From: CAZSIA01 sp045126355
GTDB lineage: Bacteria > Bacillota_I > Bacilli_A > Acholeplasmatales > Anaeroplasmataceae
Direction of reading: 5' to 3'
Length of the DNA: 18,365 nucleotides
Assembly (NCBI GenBank): GCA_045126355.1
Contig: JBGVOE010000107.1
Coordinates: 1-18,365, forward strand
Shown here: positions 1 through 7,570 of the stretch, piece by piece
Position numbering within the stretch: the first letter of the stretch is position 1
How the letters are laid out: each line of letters begins with the position of its first letter
Translations under genes and position numbers: made by a program
The notes under the pieces: model-generated
What the model was told of the DNA's origin: nothing
Seen by the model: only the letters and a program-made list of their open reading frames with translations
The model's database searches: none

Positions 1-86
1 TCCTTGATATTTGAATTGGTTGCCAGCCATATTCATTATATCATGGGGGATTTTTATTTAACAACGCACGAAGCTACCTCTAGTCA

Positions 87-132
87 CACACGCATAGCGT
101 GTGGTTTTAATATTCGGACAAAGCCCGAATAT
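87..132. repeat. Two adjacent hairpins
   Basis: The first hairpin has perfect 7-bp arms at 87-93 and 97-103 (CACACGC/GCGTGTG) with a 3-base loop, and is followed on the plus strand by a short T run. The second has 8-bp arms at 110-117 and 125-132 (AATATTCGG-type) with a 7-base loop. With the terminator at 141-160 they form three consecutive hairpins in about 75 bases. They could be terminators of an off-window plus-strand gene, remnants of a mobile element end, or the leader of the possible minus-strand gene at the edge. Confidence 0.55.
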
Positions 133-140
133 AATAAAAA

Positions 141-170
141 CCAAAGATAAAATTCTTTGGCTTTTTCTTT
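141..170 (-). terminator. Terminator of the rmuC-to-dtxR gene run
   Basis: Arms CCAAAG (141-146) and CTTTGG (155-160) form a 6-bp stem with an 8-base loop. Read on the minus strand the stem is followed by TTTTTATT, just past the stop codon of the DtxR-like gene. The plus strand also has a T-rich tail (161-173), so it may work in both directions. Confidence 0.7.
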
Positions 171-173
171 TTA

Positions 174-533
174 TTATTTATCTAAAAACTTTTTAAAATA
201 AGCTAAAAGCTCTGGTGAGATCACATGTTCAATCCTACATGCATTTTCTTCCGCTAAAGCTTCATCAACACCAATTTTAGTTAATAATGCGGTAATGATT
301 TCATGTCGTTCAAAAATTTCTTTAGCTTTAGATAATCCTAAGTCAGTAAACTTAATAATACTATTATCGATTGTAATGTATTCTTTTTTAACCAATAACC
401 CCACTGCTCTAGAAACACTAGCTCTAGAGTAATTTAGTTCAGTTGCGATATCAATACTTCTAACTTCTTTTCCTTTTTCAGTTAAAAGGAGAATTGTTTC
501 TAAATACATTTCTTCAGATTCATGATATTTCAT
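174..533 (-). CDS. DtxR-family metal-dependent repressor, short form
   Basis: A 119-residue DNA-binding repressor of the DtxR/MntR family, which binds operators when loaded with divalent metal. Residues 1-65 form the winged helix-turn-helix (recognition region SRASVSRAVGLL around 36-47); about 66-119 form the metal-binding and dimerisation helices. The likely ligands are Met9, His77, Cys99, Glu102 and His103. The EMYLETI and ACRIEH motifs match DtxR (Met10, Cys102, Glu105, His106) rather than Bacillus subtilis MntR, where Asp8 and Glu99 occupy the first and third positions. The C-terminal SH3-like domain of classical DtxR is absent. The start is the ATG at 533, because AGGTG at 544-540 lies six bases upstream; an in-frame GTG at 542 lies inside that site. 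It is the last gene of its run, 21 bases after the ABC exporter, and may regulate its own operon or mntP elsewhere in the window. Which metal it senses is inferred. Confidence 0.85.
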   Translation of the reverse strand: MKYHESEEMYLETILLLTEKGKEVRSIDIATELNYSRASVSRAVGLLVKKEYITIDNSIIKFTDLGLSKAKEIFERHEIITALLTKIGVDEALAEENACRIEHVISPELLAYFKKFLDK

Positions 534-539
534 AAAAAT

Positions 540-544
540 CACCT
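540..544 (-). promoter_or_regulatory. RBS fixing the DtxR-like start
   Basis: AGGTG on the minus strand, six bases before the ATG at 533. It excludes the upstream GTG at 542, which is part of this site. Confidence 0.6.
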
Positions 545-554
545 ATCTTTTTAA

Positions 555-2306
555 TTAAAACTTTTTATTATAAAGTCTAGCATAAGCTCCGTTTAATTCT
601 AATAATTCTTCGTGAGTACCACGTTCAATAATTCCTTCTTCACCTACAACACAAATCATTTTAGCATTTCTAATTGTAGATAGACGATGAGCTATTACTA
701 ATGTAGTTCTACCTTTTGCTAATTCTTCTAAAGATTCTTTAATAACATGTTCACTTTCATTATCAAGTGCACTTGTAGCCTCATCAAAAATTAAAATTGG
801 AGGATTCTTTAAAAATACTCTAGCGATACTAATACGTTGTTTTTGTCCACCAGATAATCTTACACCACGTTGTCCTACTTCTGTATTATAACCATTTGGT
901 AAATCCATAATAAAGCCATCTGCATTAGCTCTTTTAGCTGCTTCTATGATTTCTTCTTTTGTAGCATTTAAATTACCGTAATTAATATTTTCATAGATAT
1001 CACCATTAAATAAATAAACATCTTGTTGTACAATGCCGATATTATCTCTTAATGATTTAAGTGTTACATCTTTTATATCAATACCATCGATTTTAATACT
1101 TCCTTCTAAGATATCATAAAAGCGTGGTATTAATGAACAAATAGTTGATTTACCTACACCACTTTCACCAACTAAAGCGATATAATCACCAGGAGCAATA
1201 TCTAAATTGAAATTACTTAATACTAATTTAGTAGATGTATTGTATTTGAAATCAACATTAGAAAAAGTAATTCTACCTTCAATGTTTTCTAAGTTAATCG
1301 CATCTGGTTTTTCATATGGTTCTTCTGCAATAGTCATTAATTCATAGAAACGTTCAAACCCAGTCCACCCTTCTTGGAATGTTTCAAAGAAGGCAATAAA
1401 TTGTCTAACGGCACCAGTTAAGTTACCAATTAACATTAAATATAATAAGAAATCACTAACTGTTAAATTGATAGCATTTCCGATATTGTAATAAATTAAT
1501 AAAGCACCAACTAAAATAACAATAACTTGTAGTCCTGTTGAAAATACAGTTAAGATTGCCATGTAATTTCCCATTAATTTATATCTTTGACGTTTTGATT
1601 CAACAAAGTGTTCATTACTATGAGCAAATTTTTTAGTTTCAATTTCTTCATTTGCAAAACTCTTAACAACTCTAATACCACTTAAGTTATCTTCAATTTG
1701 TTCATTGATTTCAGCAATATAGCGTTTATTGCTTTTAAATACTTTATTCATTCTACGATTATAATAAAGAATAAATAGTACAAGTAGTGGAATCAAAGAG
1801 TAACAAATTAATGTTAGTGTTGGATTAATAAACATTAAAATTACAAATGATCCAATTATTTTAACAATTGAAATAATAATATCTTCAGGACCATGATGAT
1901 ATAATTCAGTTAAACTAAATAAGTCGTTTGTTAATCTACTCATTAATTGACCTGTTTTATTTTCATCATAAAATGTAAAAGTTAATTTTTGATAATGAGC
2001 AAATAACTCACTTCTTAAATCAGACTCCATCAACGTTCCTGTATAGTGTCCCATATAAGTTACAAATACTTGAGCTAAATATTCGATAACTAGCAAAACG
2101 GCTAATACTCCAATTAAAATTAATATATATTTAAAGTTTTCATCAGTTATAAAGTTTTCGCCAATTAAATCGCCTGTAATATGTGAAATAATAAGTGGAA
2201 TTAAAATTGAAATACCACTTGTTAAAAGGGCACAAAATAAATCCATTATAATTAATTTCTTATACGGCTTATAATATGACAGAAATTTTTTCAATTTACT
2301 AGACAT
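555..2306 (-). CDS. ABC-type exporter, fused membrane and ATPase domains
   Basis: A 583-residue half-transporter of the type I exporter class (MsbA/BmrA-like), expected to work as a homodimer in the cytoplasmic membrane, exporting lipids, drugs or peptides with ATP. About residues 20-310 form the six-helix membrane domain. The ATPase domain follows, with Walker A GESGVGKST at 380-388, signature LSGGQ at 484-488, Walker B ILIFDE at 504-509 followed by the D-loop SALD, and the switch His540 in IAHRLST. All catalytic residues are intact and the length is usual. The start is the ATG at 2306, six bases after GGAGG (2317-2313); an in-frame ATG 11 codons upstream lacks such a site. It lies 35 bases after the HD-GYP-like gene and 21 before the DtxR-like gene. 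The substrate cannot be told from sequence; the repressor neighbour makes a metal-related substrate possible but unproven. Confidence 0.92.
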   Translation of the reverse strand: MSSKLKKFLSYYKPYKKLIIMDLFCALLTSGISILIPLIISHITGDLIGENFITDENFKYILILIGVLAVLLVIEYLAQVFVTYMGHYTGTLMESDLRSELFAHYQKLTFTFYDENKTGQLMSRLTNDLFSLTELYHHGPEDIIISIVKIIGSFVILMFINPTLTLICYSLIPLLVLFILYYNRRMNKVFKSNKRYIAEINEQIEDNLSGIRVVKSFANEEIETKKFAHSNEHFVESKRQRYKLMGNYMAILTVFSTGLQVIVILVGALLIYYNIGNAINLTVSDFLLYLMLIGNLTGAVRQFIAFFETFQEGWTGFERFYELMTIAEEPYEKPDAINLENIEGRITFSNVDFKYNTSTKLVLSNFNLDIAPGDYIALVGESGVGKSTICSLIPRFYDILEGSIKIDGIDIKDVTLKSLRDNIGIVQQDVYLFNGDIYENINYGNLNATKEEIIEAAKRANADGFIMDLPNGYNTEVGQRGVRLSGGQKQRISIARVFLKNPPILIFDEATSALDNESEHVIKESLEELAKGRTTLVIAHRLSTIRNAKMICVVGEEGIIERGTHEELLELNGAYARLYNKKF

Positions 2307-2312
2307 AATATA

Positions 2313-2317
2313 CCTCC
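2313..2317 (-). promoter_or_regulatory. RBS fixing the ABC exporter start
   Basis: GGAGG on the minus strand, six bases before the ATG at 2306. It selects this start over the in-frame ATG at 2339. Confidence 0.8.
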
Positions 2318-2341
2318 TACTTTTAGAAAAAGAAGCCACTA

Positions 2342-3643
2342 CTACATGACTTCATATTCGTTATACATTGTTTCAAAATCTTTTTCAAATTTAATAAAAC
2401 GATTGAATAAATCATTATTAAAATAAATCTTAAATTCTTTTTCTAAATACTCAATAACGTGTTTATGTGGATATGGTCGTTTATAGCTTTTAACACTTCT
2501 TAAAGCTATATACATATCACAAATTAATATAATTTGGCTTTCGATATTATTTTGCATATTAAGCATTTTAATTTGGAATTCTTGATTATTCCATCCCTCA
2601 ATATGAGCTCTAACAATATTTTCACATTTTTGGGATAATTGCATCCTTTTAGCAACAATACTACCTATTGAAGTTTGTTGTCTTAAGGTTTCAAATTGAG
2701 CCTCAACACTTCCTTCTTCAATAGTTAAATTTAATTGATGATTTTTATTATAAAGGGCATAATCAACAATTTCTTCACATTTTTGTGGTGATAAACTATA
2801 TAAACTAGCTAATTTAGCAACCATGTTTGCTAAAAGAGGAAGTTGTACAGAATTATCATCATACCCAACTTTTGTTTCAAGTAACACATCATATAGATTC
2901 GTTACAACATTTTTATAATCTTCTTGAATGTCTTTACGCTTATTAAGTTCAGCCGCTCTTTCATTACTCATCTTTTCACCAATGGCAGTAATAATATAAA
3001 TAGCTAACATAAATATAAGCATAACGAGAGTTCTAAATAAAATATCTTTTAAATTAATTAACAAGACTTCATCAGAAGTAATATTTTTAATAAAACTAAT
3101 AAAACCATCACTCGCATAATCTACTAAACTATGCGTCATTGTAAAGTGTAGGGTAGTTACAATCGCAAACATCCAACCAAATACATTTTTAAGCATTTTT
3201 GTATCTTGGTAAAGTGAGATTACTACTAACGAGTAATAAAGTAACATATATCCAGCCTCAGAATAGCCGACTGTTGTCACTCCACTTTTTAGTTTTATAT
3301 AAACAAAAATAGCAGATAAAAACATGTAGAATGAACACATGTACATTGCTATTTGTTGTCTTATTAAATCTTTATTTTCTGAATAAATAATCTTTTTAAT
3401 TGTTTGGTTGATTACAAAAGTTAGTGGAAATGGAATAACTGTCCATAACCAATTTCCATTAGAAGGATCACCTATTGAAACTAAAAACAAAATAATTGAA
3501 TACACGATGTTTGATACAAAGATAATGTTTTTAATTACAATATTTCTTCTAAATAAAACTTCTACTTCATCATTTAAATCTACGCCATGCTCAAAGCTAA
3601 AGTTACGTTCAAAAAAACTATATATTTTTTTAAACAGTTTCAA
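2342..3643 (-). CDS. Six-TM protein with degenerate HD-GYP-like domain
   Basis: A 433-residue protein of no named family. About residues 35-222 hold six hydrophobic segments (roughly 35-58, 63-80, 98-117, 130-146, 153-170, 200-221). A charged linker (222-250) leads to a cytoplasmic C-terminal domain (about 255-430). That domain resembles HD-GYP cyclic-di-GMP phosphodiesterases in its second half: ICDMYIAL (374-381) followed by KSYKRPYPH matches the usual IADVYDAL plus R-Y motif, and AHIEGW (346-351) sits where HHE-DG-GYP is expected. The metal-binding HD pair is missing (YNKNHQ around 298-303) and GYP is lost, so catalysis is unlikely; a sensor or scaffold role is inferred. The start is a TTG at 3643 with AGGAGT eight bases upstream; no ATG lies nearby in frame. 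That ribosome site overlaps the TAG stop of pgpA, so the two genes are probably translationally coupled. Confidence 0.7.
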   Translation of the reverse strand: MKLFKKIYSFFERNFSFEHGVDLNDEVEVLFRRNIVIKNIIFVSNIVYSIILFLVSIGDPSNGNWLWTVIPFPLTFVINQTIKKIIYSENKDLIRQQIAMYMCSFYMFLSAIFVYIKLKSGVTTVGYSEAGYMLLYYSLVVISLYQDTKMLKNVFGWMFAIVTTLHFTMTHSLVDYASDGFISFIKNITSDEVLLINLKDILFRTLVMLIFMLAIYIITAIGEKMSNERAAELNKRKDIQEDYKNVVTNLYDVLLETKVGYDDNSVQLPLLANMVAKLASLYSLSPQKCEEIVDYALYNKNHQLNLTIEEGSVEAQFETLRQQTSIGSIVAKRMQLSQKCENIVRAHIEGWNNQEFQIKMLNMQNNIESQIILICDMYIALRSVKSYKRPYPHKHVIEYLEKEFKIYFNNDLFNRFIKFEKDFETMYNEYEVM

Positions 3644-3651
3644 GCTTCTTC

Positions 3652-3658
3652 ACTCCTA
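3652..3658 (-). promoter_or_regulatory. RBS for a TTG start, overlapping the pgpA stop
   Basis: TAGGAGT on the minus strand. Its TAG is the stop codon of pgpA (3658-3656) and AGGAGT is the ribosome site, eight bases before the TTG at 3643. Confidence 0.75.
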
Positions 3659-4237
3659 TAAATCAAATATTGAAATTTTTTCGTATGAAGGATCTTCATT
3701 TGCTAATTCTTCATTCATAACTTGGGCAATACGAGTAGATGCACTAGCAGCAATTGCTCCTATAATATCATCTAACATTGTATGACATTTTGCATCATTA
3801 TTATCTACACCATATTCGTTTTTCCCGATTTCATTTAAATCGCGAACAATTCCAGGCTTATTAACATCGATATCACCAAAGTTTGTTTTACCAATTGCAC
3901 CATATGTACCGGCAATTTCTAAACCTAAAACTTCATCAATTCCAAATAAACCTAAGTCATAGAATAAGATATCTTGAATAGGACCCTTAAATTGATGTTC
4001 TTCAGCTAATCGGTCAATTTCTGCACCTAATTGAATATAGTGGAAAATATCACGATAAGATAAGATTTTTAAAACACTATCAACAGCTACAGCCATTGGA
4101 ATGTCTTTTGTATATTTGCTTTGTTGCTTCCAAGCAATTTCGGCAATTTGTTCAACTTCTACACCACGTTCTTTTAAAGTAGCGATATTAAGTTGTAACA
4201 TTTCGTCTCTTGAATATAATAATTTCGGCTTTTTCAT
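3656..4237 (-). CDS. pgpA: Phosphatidylglycerophosphatase A-like protein (YutG type)
   Basis: A 193-residue protein of the PgpA family, closest in layout to Bacillus YutG. PgpA removes phosphate from phosphatidylglycerophosphate to give phosphatidylglycerol at the membrane. The family core is visible: YTKDIP (42-47), the stretch from GLFGIDEVLGLEIA (96-109) through GAIGKTNFGDID (113-124), KPGIV (127-131), and the C-terminal LDDIIGAIAA (155-164). Unlike E. coli PgpA, YutG-type proteins lack long hydrophobic helices, and this one is soluble-looking too; its exact substrate is therefore less certain. The ATG at 4237 has a modest ribosome site (GTAGG, about eight bases upstream). A promoter-like sequence in the 50-base gap after fmt may give it independent expression. 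Confidence 0.75.
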   Translation of the reverse strand: MKKPKLLYSRDEMLQLNIATLKERGVEVEQIAEIAWKQQSKYTKDIPMAVAVDSVLKILSYRDIFHYIQLGAEIDRLAEEHQFKGPIQDILFYDLGLFGIDEVLGLEIAGTYGAIGKTNFGDIDVNKPGIVRDLNEIGKNEYGVDNNDAKCHTMLDDIIGAIAASASTRIAQVMNEELANEDPSYEKISIFDL

Positions 4238-4264
4238 CCTTAAAACCTACCCTTCGCAAGTATG

Positions 4265-4273
4265 ATTATAACA
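4265..4273 (-). promoter_or_regulatory. Possible internal extended -10 promoter before pgpA
   Basis: TGTTATAAT on the minus strand (TG at 4273-4272, TATAAT at 4270-4265) forms an extended -10 element after the fmt stop, with only a weak -35. Transcription would start near 4258, giving a leader of about 20 bases. Confidence 0.45.
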
Positions 4274-4287
4274 CATATAGAAAATAT

Positions 4288-5220
4288 TTATATAATATTA
4301 TTTTCTAAAACCATTCCTAAAGCTAATATTTTTTGTCCATTTAAGAAACTTTTAACATCCATTTTATTCTTACCAGATTGTTGAAGTTCTAAAATAGATA
4401 CTGCTCCATCAGCGGTTGCAATTAATAATTCTTTGTTTAATTTAATTACTTCACCTGGAGTATATTGTTCTTCAACACTAACTTCTTTAGCTTTAAAAAC
4501 TTTAATGATTGTTCCATTAATGCTTGTTAAAGCAGTTGGATTTGGTGCTAAACCACGAATTAAATTAACAATTTCTTTACTAGTTTTATTCCAGTTAATA
4601 AATTGTTGTTCATGAGTGATGTTATAAGCATAAGTTACTTTTGCCTCATCTTGAGGGATTGATGGATTAGTCTTATCAAAAATACTTGGTAAAACTTCCA
4701 TTAATAAATCTCTTCCTAAAACACTTAACTTATCAAACATTGTTCCATTATCGTCTGTATCTAAAATTGGAATACTTCTTTGTGCGATAATATTTCCAGA
4801 ATCCATTTTACTAGCCATATACATCACTGTTATTCCAGTTTCTTTCTCACCATTAATAATGGCTGTTTGAATTGGAGAACCACCTCTATATTTTGGTAAA
4901 AGTGAGCCGTGTACATTAATACAACCATATTCTGGATACTCTAAAATAACATTTGGAATAAATTGTCCAAAAGCCGCAGTAATAATAATATCTGGCTTTG
5001 CATCTAATACCACTTGATATTCATCTTTAATCTTTTTAGGTTGAAAAACATTTAAACCGTGTCCTAATGCACATTTTTTTACTGGAGAATACTCTAATGT
5101 TTGTTTTCTACCAACAAGTTTATCAGGTTGAGTAACAACTAATACAACCTCATGTTTTTCTAGTAAACCTTCTAAAACATTAACACTAAATTCGGGTGTC
5201 CCCATAAATACTATTTTCAT
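4288..5220 (-). CDS. fmt: Methionyl-tRNA formyltransferase
   Basis: Fmt, 310 residues and full length, formylates the amino group of Met-tRNAfMet in the cytoplasm using 10-formyltetrahydrofolate, for translation initiation. The N-terminal formyltransferase domain (about 1-205) carries MGTPEF near the start, the signature INVHGSLLPKYRGG (101-114) and SKMDSG (137-142). The catalytic triad is Asn102, His104 and Asp140. The C-terminal domain (about 206-305) holds the tRNA-binding OB fold. The start ATG at 5220 follows AGGATG, which lies within the last codons of priA; only seven bases separate the two genes, so coupling is likely. A peptide deformylase gene, often found between priA and fmt, is absent here. 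Confidence 0.96.
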   Translation of the reverse strand: MKIVFMGTPEFSVNVLEGLLEKHEVVLVVTQPDKLVGRKQTLEYSPVKKCALGHGLNVFQPKKIKDEYQVVLDAKPDIIITAAFGQFIPNVILEYPEYGCINVHGSLLPKYRGGSPIQTAIINGEKETGITVMYMASKMDSGNIIAQRSIPILDTDDNGTMFDKLSVLGRDLLMEVLPSIFDKTNPSIPQDEAKVTYAYNITHEQQFINWNKTSKEIVNLIRGLAPNPTALTSINGTIIKVFKAKEVSVEEQYTPGEVIKLNKELLIATADGAVSILELQQSGKNKMDVKSFLNGQKILALGMVLENNII

Positions 5221-5227
5221 ATTTTAA

Positions 5228-7549
5228 TCACATCCTACTAATGTATATTTTATAATTTTTATCTTTTTCATATTTAACATAAACACTTCTAATTACATCA
5301 CCAATCAATTTATCATTATCATGTTTAATTGTAATTTTAAAGTGATATAAGTCATTAACTTTAACGATATAGTCCTCAGCTGGACCTAATACTAAAGAGT
5401 TTGATTTCTCTTTAATAAAGTTAACAATTTTGCTTGCTTCAGTAAATGTAGCTTCATATTCTTTTCCAACAACAGTGATTTCAATAATCTTTTTCACAGG
5501 TGGATATGAAGCTAACTTACGATAATTTAATTCTTGTGCATAAAATTTTTTATAACTACCACTACTAGCGTTTATTAAAGAGTAGTGATTAGTATCATAT
5601 GCTTGTAGTATTACCATACCATCTGTTGCGTGTCTACCAGCTCTACCCGCAACTTGAACGAATAAGTTATAAGCTGTTGCAGGAGAGGTATATGATGGAT
5701 ATTTTAAAGCTAAGTCACTATTTAAAATACCTACTAAACTTACCTTAGGAAAGTCTAGTCCTTTAGCTACCATTTGTGTTCCTACTAATATGTCAGCTTC
5801 TTCCTTCATGAAACTATTAATAATTTTTTCATGACCACCTTTATTCTTAGTATTATCCATATCCATTCTTAAAACTCTAGCAGTAGGAAATTCTTTATTT
5901 AATTCTTCTACTACTTTTTGTGTTCCGCCACCAACAAAGCGAACCTTACTACTTTTACAAGCTGGACAAATTTTAACATTATCAATTTCATAACCACAGT
6001 AATGACATTTTAATTTATCATCAACTTTATGATAAGTCAAACTCACATCACAATGTGGACACTTAATTACATGAGAACATTCTCTACACATCACAAATGA
6101 TGAATAACCACGTTTGTTCATTAATAGTATTACTTGTTCTTTTTTATTTAGTCTATCAATAATACCATTTTTAAGTGCTCTTGAAAATAATGAATAATTA
6201 CCAGTTTTAATTTCATTTGCCATATCGACAATTTGAATAGTAGGCGGCATCTTTTTATTTGCTCTTTCTGTAAGCTCTAATAATTTATAAATACCTGCCT
6301 CTGCTTTATAATATGACTCAATCGAAGGAGTCGCAGAACCAAGCAAGCATACCGCATTATTATTACGAGCTCTAATTCTAGCAATCATTCTCGCATCATA
6401 TCTAGGCATATTATCTTGAATATATGATGACTCATGCTCTTCGTCAATAATAATAATTCCTAAATTTTCAACTGGAGCAAAAATCGCACTTCGCGCCCCA
6501 ACAACAATACTAACTTCTTTTCTGATAACTCGTCTCCATTCATCATACTTTTCACCAACACTAAGGCGTGAATGAAGTACTGCGACACTATCTTTAAATC
6601 TAGCTTTAAAACGCGCCACAATTTGTGGAGTTAGAGAAATTTCAGGCACAAGCATAATGGCTGTTTTTCCCTTAGCTACGATATCTTCAATACATTTTAA
6701 ATAGATTTCTGTCTTACCACTTCCGGTAATACCATGAAGTAAGAATGTTGTAAATTTATCATAATCGTCTTTTATTTTAGAGTAAACTTCATTTTGTTTT
6801 TCATTAAGTTCTACGCGTTTATCTTCATATACTTTTCCTTCGTCAAAATGACGAATAACTTCTTCTTTATATTGAATTAAAACATTTTTATCGATTAGTG
6901 TTTTAACTCTAGCGTTTGAAAATTTTTCACATAATACACTTCTTAAAAGAGAGCCTTGTTCTTTAACATAATTAACAATTTCTTCTTGATTAGCATTTAA
7001 ATTAGCTTCATATTCATCATTTACTTTAATATAGTTTGCTTCTTTAATATTAGCTTTATCACTAATCATATTTATAAGACGTATTTTATTTTCTTTAACT
7101 AATTTTTGTAATATTGGAAGATAAGTTTTATATTTTGTTTGATATATAAATTTATTATCAGTAAAAAGCATTTGGATATCTAATGGTAATAAAGATACAT
7201 CATCACAAATAAAGACCTTATCATAATTAACTCTTAAAGCTTGTGGAATCATTGTTAGTAGACAAGTAATATATAAACTAAAATAATATTCATGCATGTT
7301 TTTGGCTAACATTATTAATTCTTCATTTAAACAAGGAACTAAATCTAGGATATCATATATTTCTTTTAAATTATTAAATCCACTTTCATCTTTTAACTCT
7401 ACAACAATTCCTAATAAATTTTGTTTTCCAAATGGAACATAAACTCTTTGCCCGATTGCGATACTACTAGTAAAACAAGGAGGAACTAAATAATCAAATG
7501 TTCTATTAACAGTATCAATCTTACAATCTACTACAACGCTTGCTATCAT
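5228..7549 (-). CDS. priA: Primosomal protein N' (replication restart helicase PriA)
   Basis: PriA, 773 residues, recognises stalled forks and D-loops, unwinds the lagging arm and reloads the replicative helicase. An N-terminal DNA-binding region (1-240) precedes a superfamily 2 helicase core with Walker A GITGSGKT (273-280), Walker B DEEH (369-372), GSATPS (404-409) and QVAGRAGR near 632-639. The helicase is interrupted by the family's zinc-binding insertion, with eight cysteines at 488, 491, 497, 500, 515, 518, 528 and 531, all present. The start is the ATG at 7549, because GGAGG (7562-7558) lies eight bases upstream and the protein then begins MIASVVVDC as in relatives; the in-frame ATG at 7570 precedes that site. 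The stop is TGA. It follows rmuC by 21 bases and precedes fmt by seven. Confidence 0.96.
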   Translation of the reverse strand: MIASVVVDCKIDTVNRTFDYLVPPCFTSSIAIGQRVYVPFGKQNLLGIVVELKDESGFNNLKEIYDILDLVPCLNEELIMLAKNMHEYYFSLYITCLLTMIPQALRVNYDKVFICDDVSLLPLDIQMLFTDNKFIYQTKYKTYLPILQKLVKENKIRLINMISDKANIKEANYIKVNDEYEANLNANQEEIVNYVKEQGSLLRSVLCEKFSNARVKTLIDKNVLIQYKEEVIRHFDEGKVYEDKRVELNEKQNEVYSKIKDDYDKFTTFLLHGITGSGKTEIYLKCIEDIVAKGKTAIMLVPEISLTPQIVARFKARFKDSVAVLHSRLSVGEKYDEWRRVIRKEVSIVVGARSAIFAPVENLGIIIIDEEHESSYIQDNMPRYDARMIARIRARNNNAVCLLGSATPSIESYYKAEAGIYKLLELTERANKKMPPTIQIVDMANEIKTGNYSLFSRALKNGIIDRLNKKEQVILLMNKRGYSSFVMCRECSHVIKCPHCDVSLTYHKVDDKLKCHYCGYEIDNVKICPACKSSKVRFVGGGTQKVVEELNKEFPTARVLRMDMDNTKNKGGHEKIINSFMKEEADILVGTQMVAKGLDFPKVSLVGILNSDLALKYPSYTSPATAYNLFVQVAGRAGRHATDGMVILQAYDTNHYSLINASSGSYKKFYAQELNYRKLASYPPVKKIIEITVVGKEYEATFTEASKIVNFIKEKSNSLVLGPAEDYIVKVNDLYHFKITIKHDNDKLIGDVIRSVYVKYEKDKNYKIYISRM

Positions 7550-7557
7550 ACTTAATT

Positions 7558-7564
7558 CCTCCTT
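7558..7564 (-). promoter_or_regulatory. RBS fixing the priA start
   Basis: AAGGAGG on the minus strand, eight bases before the ATG at 7549. It lies inside the codons that the alternative upstream ATG (7570) would use. Confidence 0.8.
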
Positions 7565-7570
7565 CTTCAT

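Larger units (their letters stand above)
1..173. other. Intergenic left edge with hairpins and possible gene start
   Basis: No confident gene is visible here. On the minus strand a promoter-like pair (TTGTTA at 64-59, 18-base spacer, TATAAT at 40-35) lies just before an ATG at 30-28, whose ten visible codons read MAGNQFKYQG and run off the left edge. There is no Shine-Dalgarno sequence, so any such gene would be nearly leaderless. On the plus strand one frame stays open from base 1 to a TAA at 148-150, but it runs through two hairpins and has no recognisable domain. Bases 1-135 use more G and C than the flanking genes, which could mean acquired DNA. Which strand, if either, is coding cannot be decided from the window. 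Confidence 0.3.

Noticed and set aside
1..150. Plus-strand open frame of 49 codons entering from the left edge
   Set aside because: It crosses two strong hairpins, uses codons unlike the other genes, has no recognisable domain, and competes with a minus-strand start and promoter in the same place. It is noted under the left edge but not called as a gene.
3408..3785. Plus-strand open frame opposite the HD-GYP-like and pgpA genes
   Set aside because: No ribosome site or family match, and it is fully antisense to two supported genes. The same applies to the opposite-strand frames at 4433-4615, 8439-8837, 12371-12613, 14701-14886 and 16203-16541.
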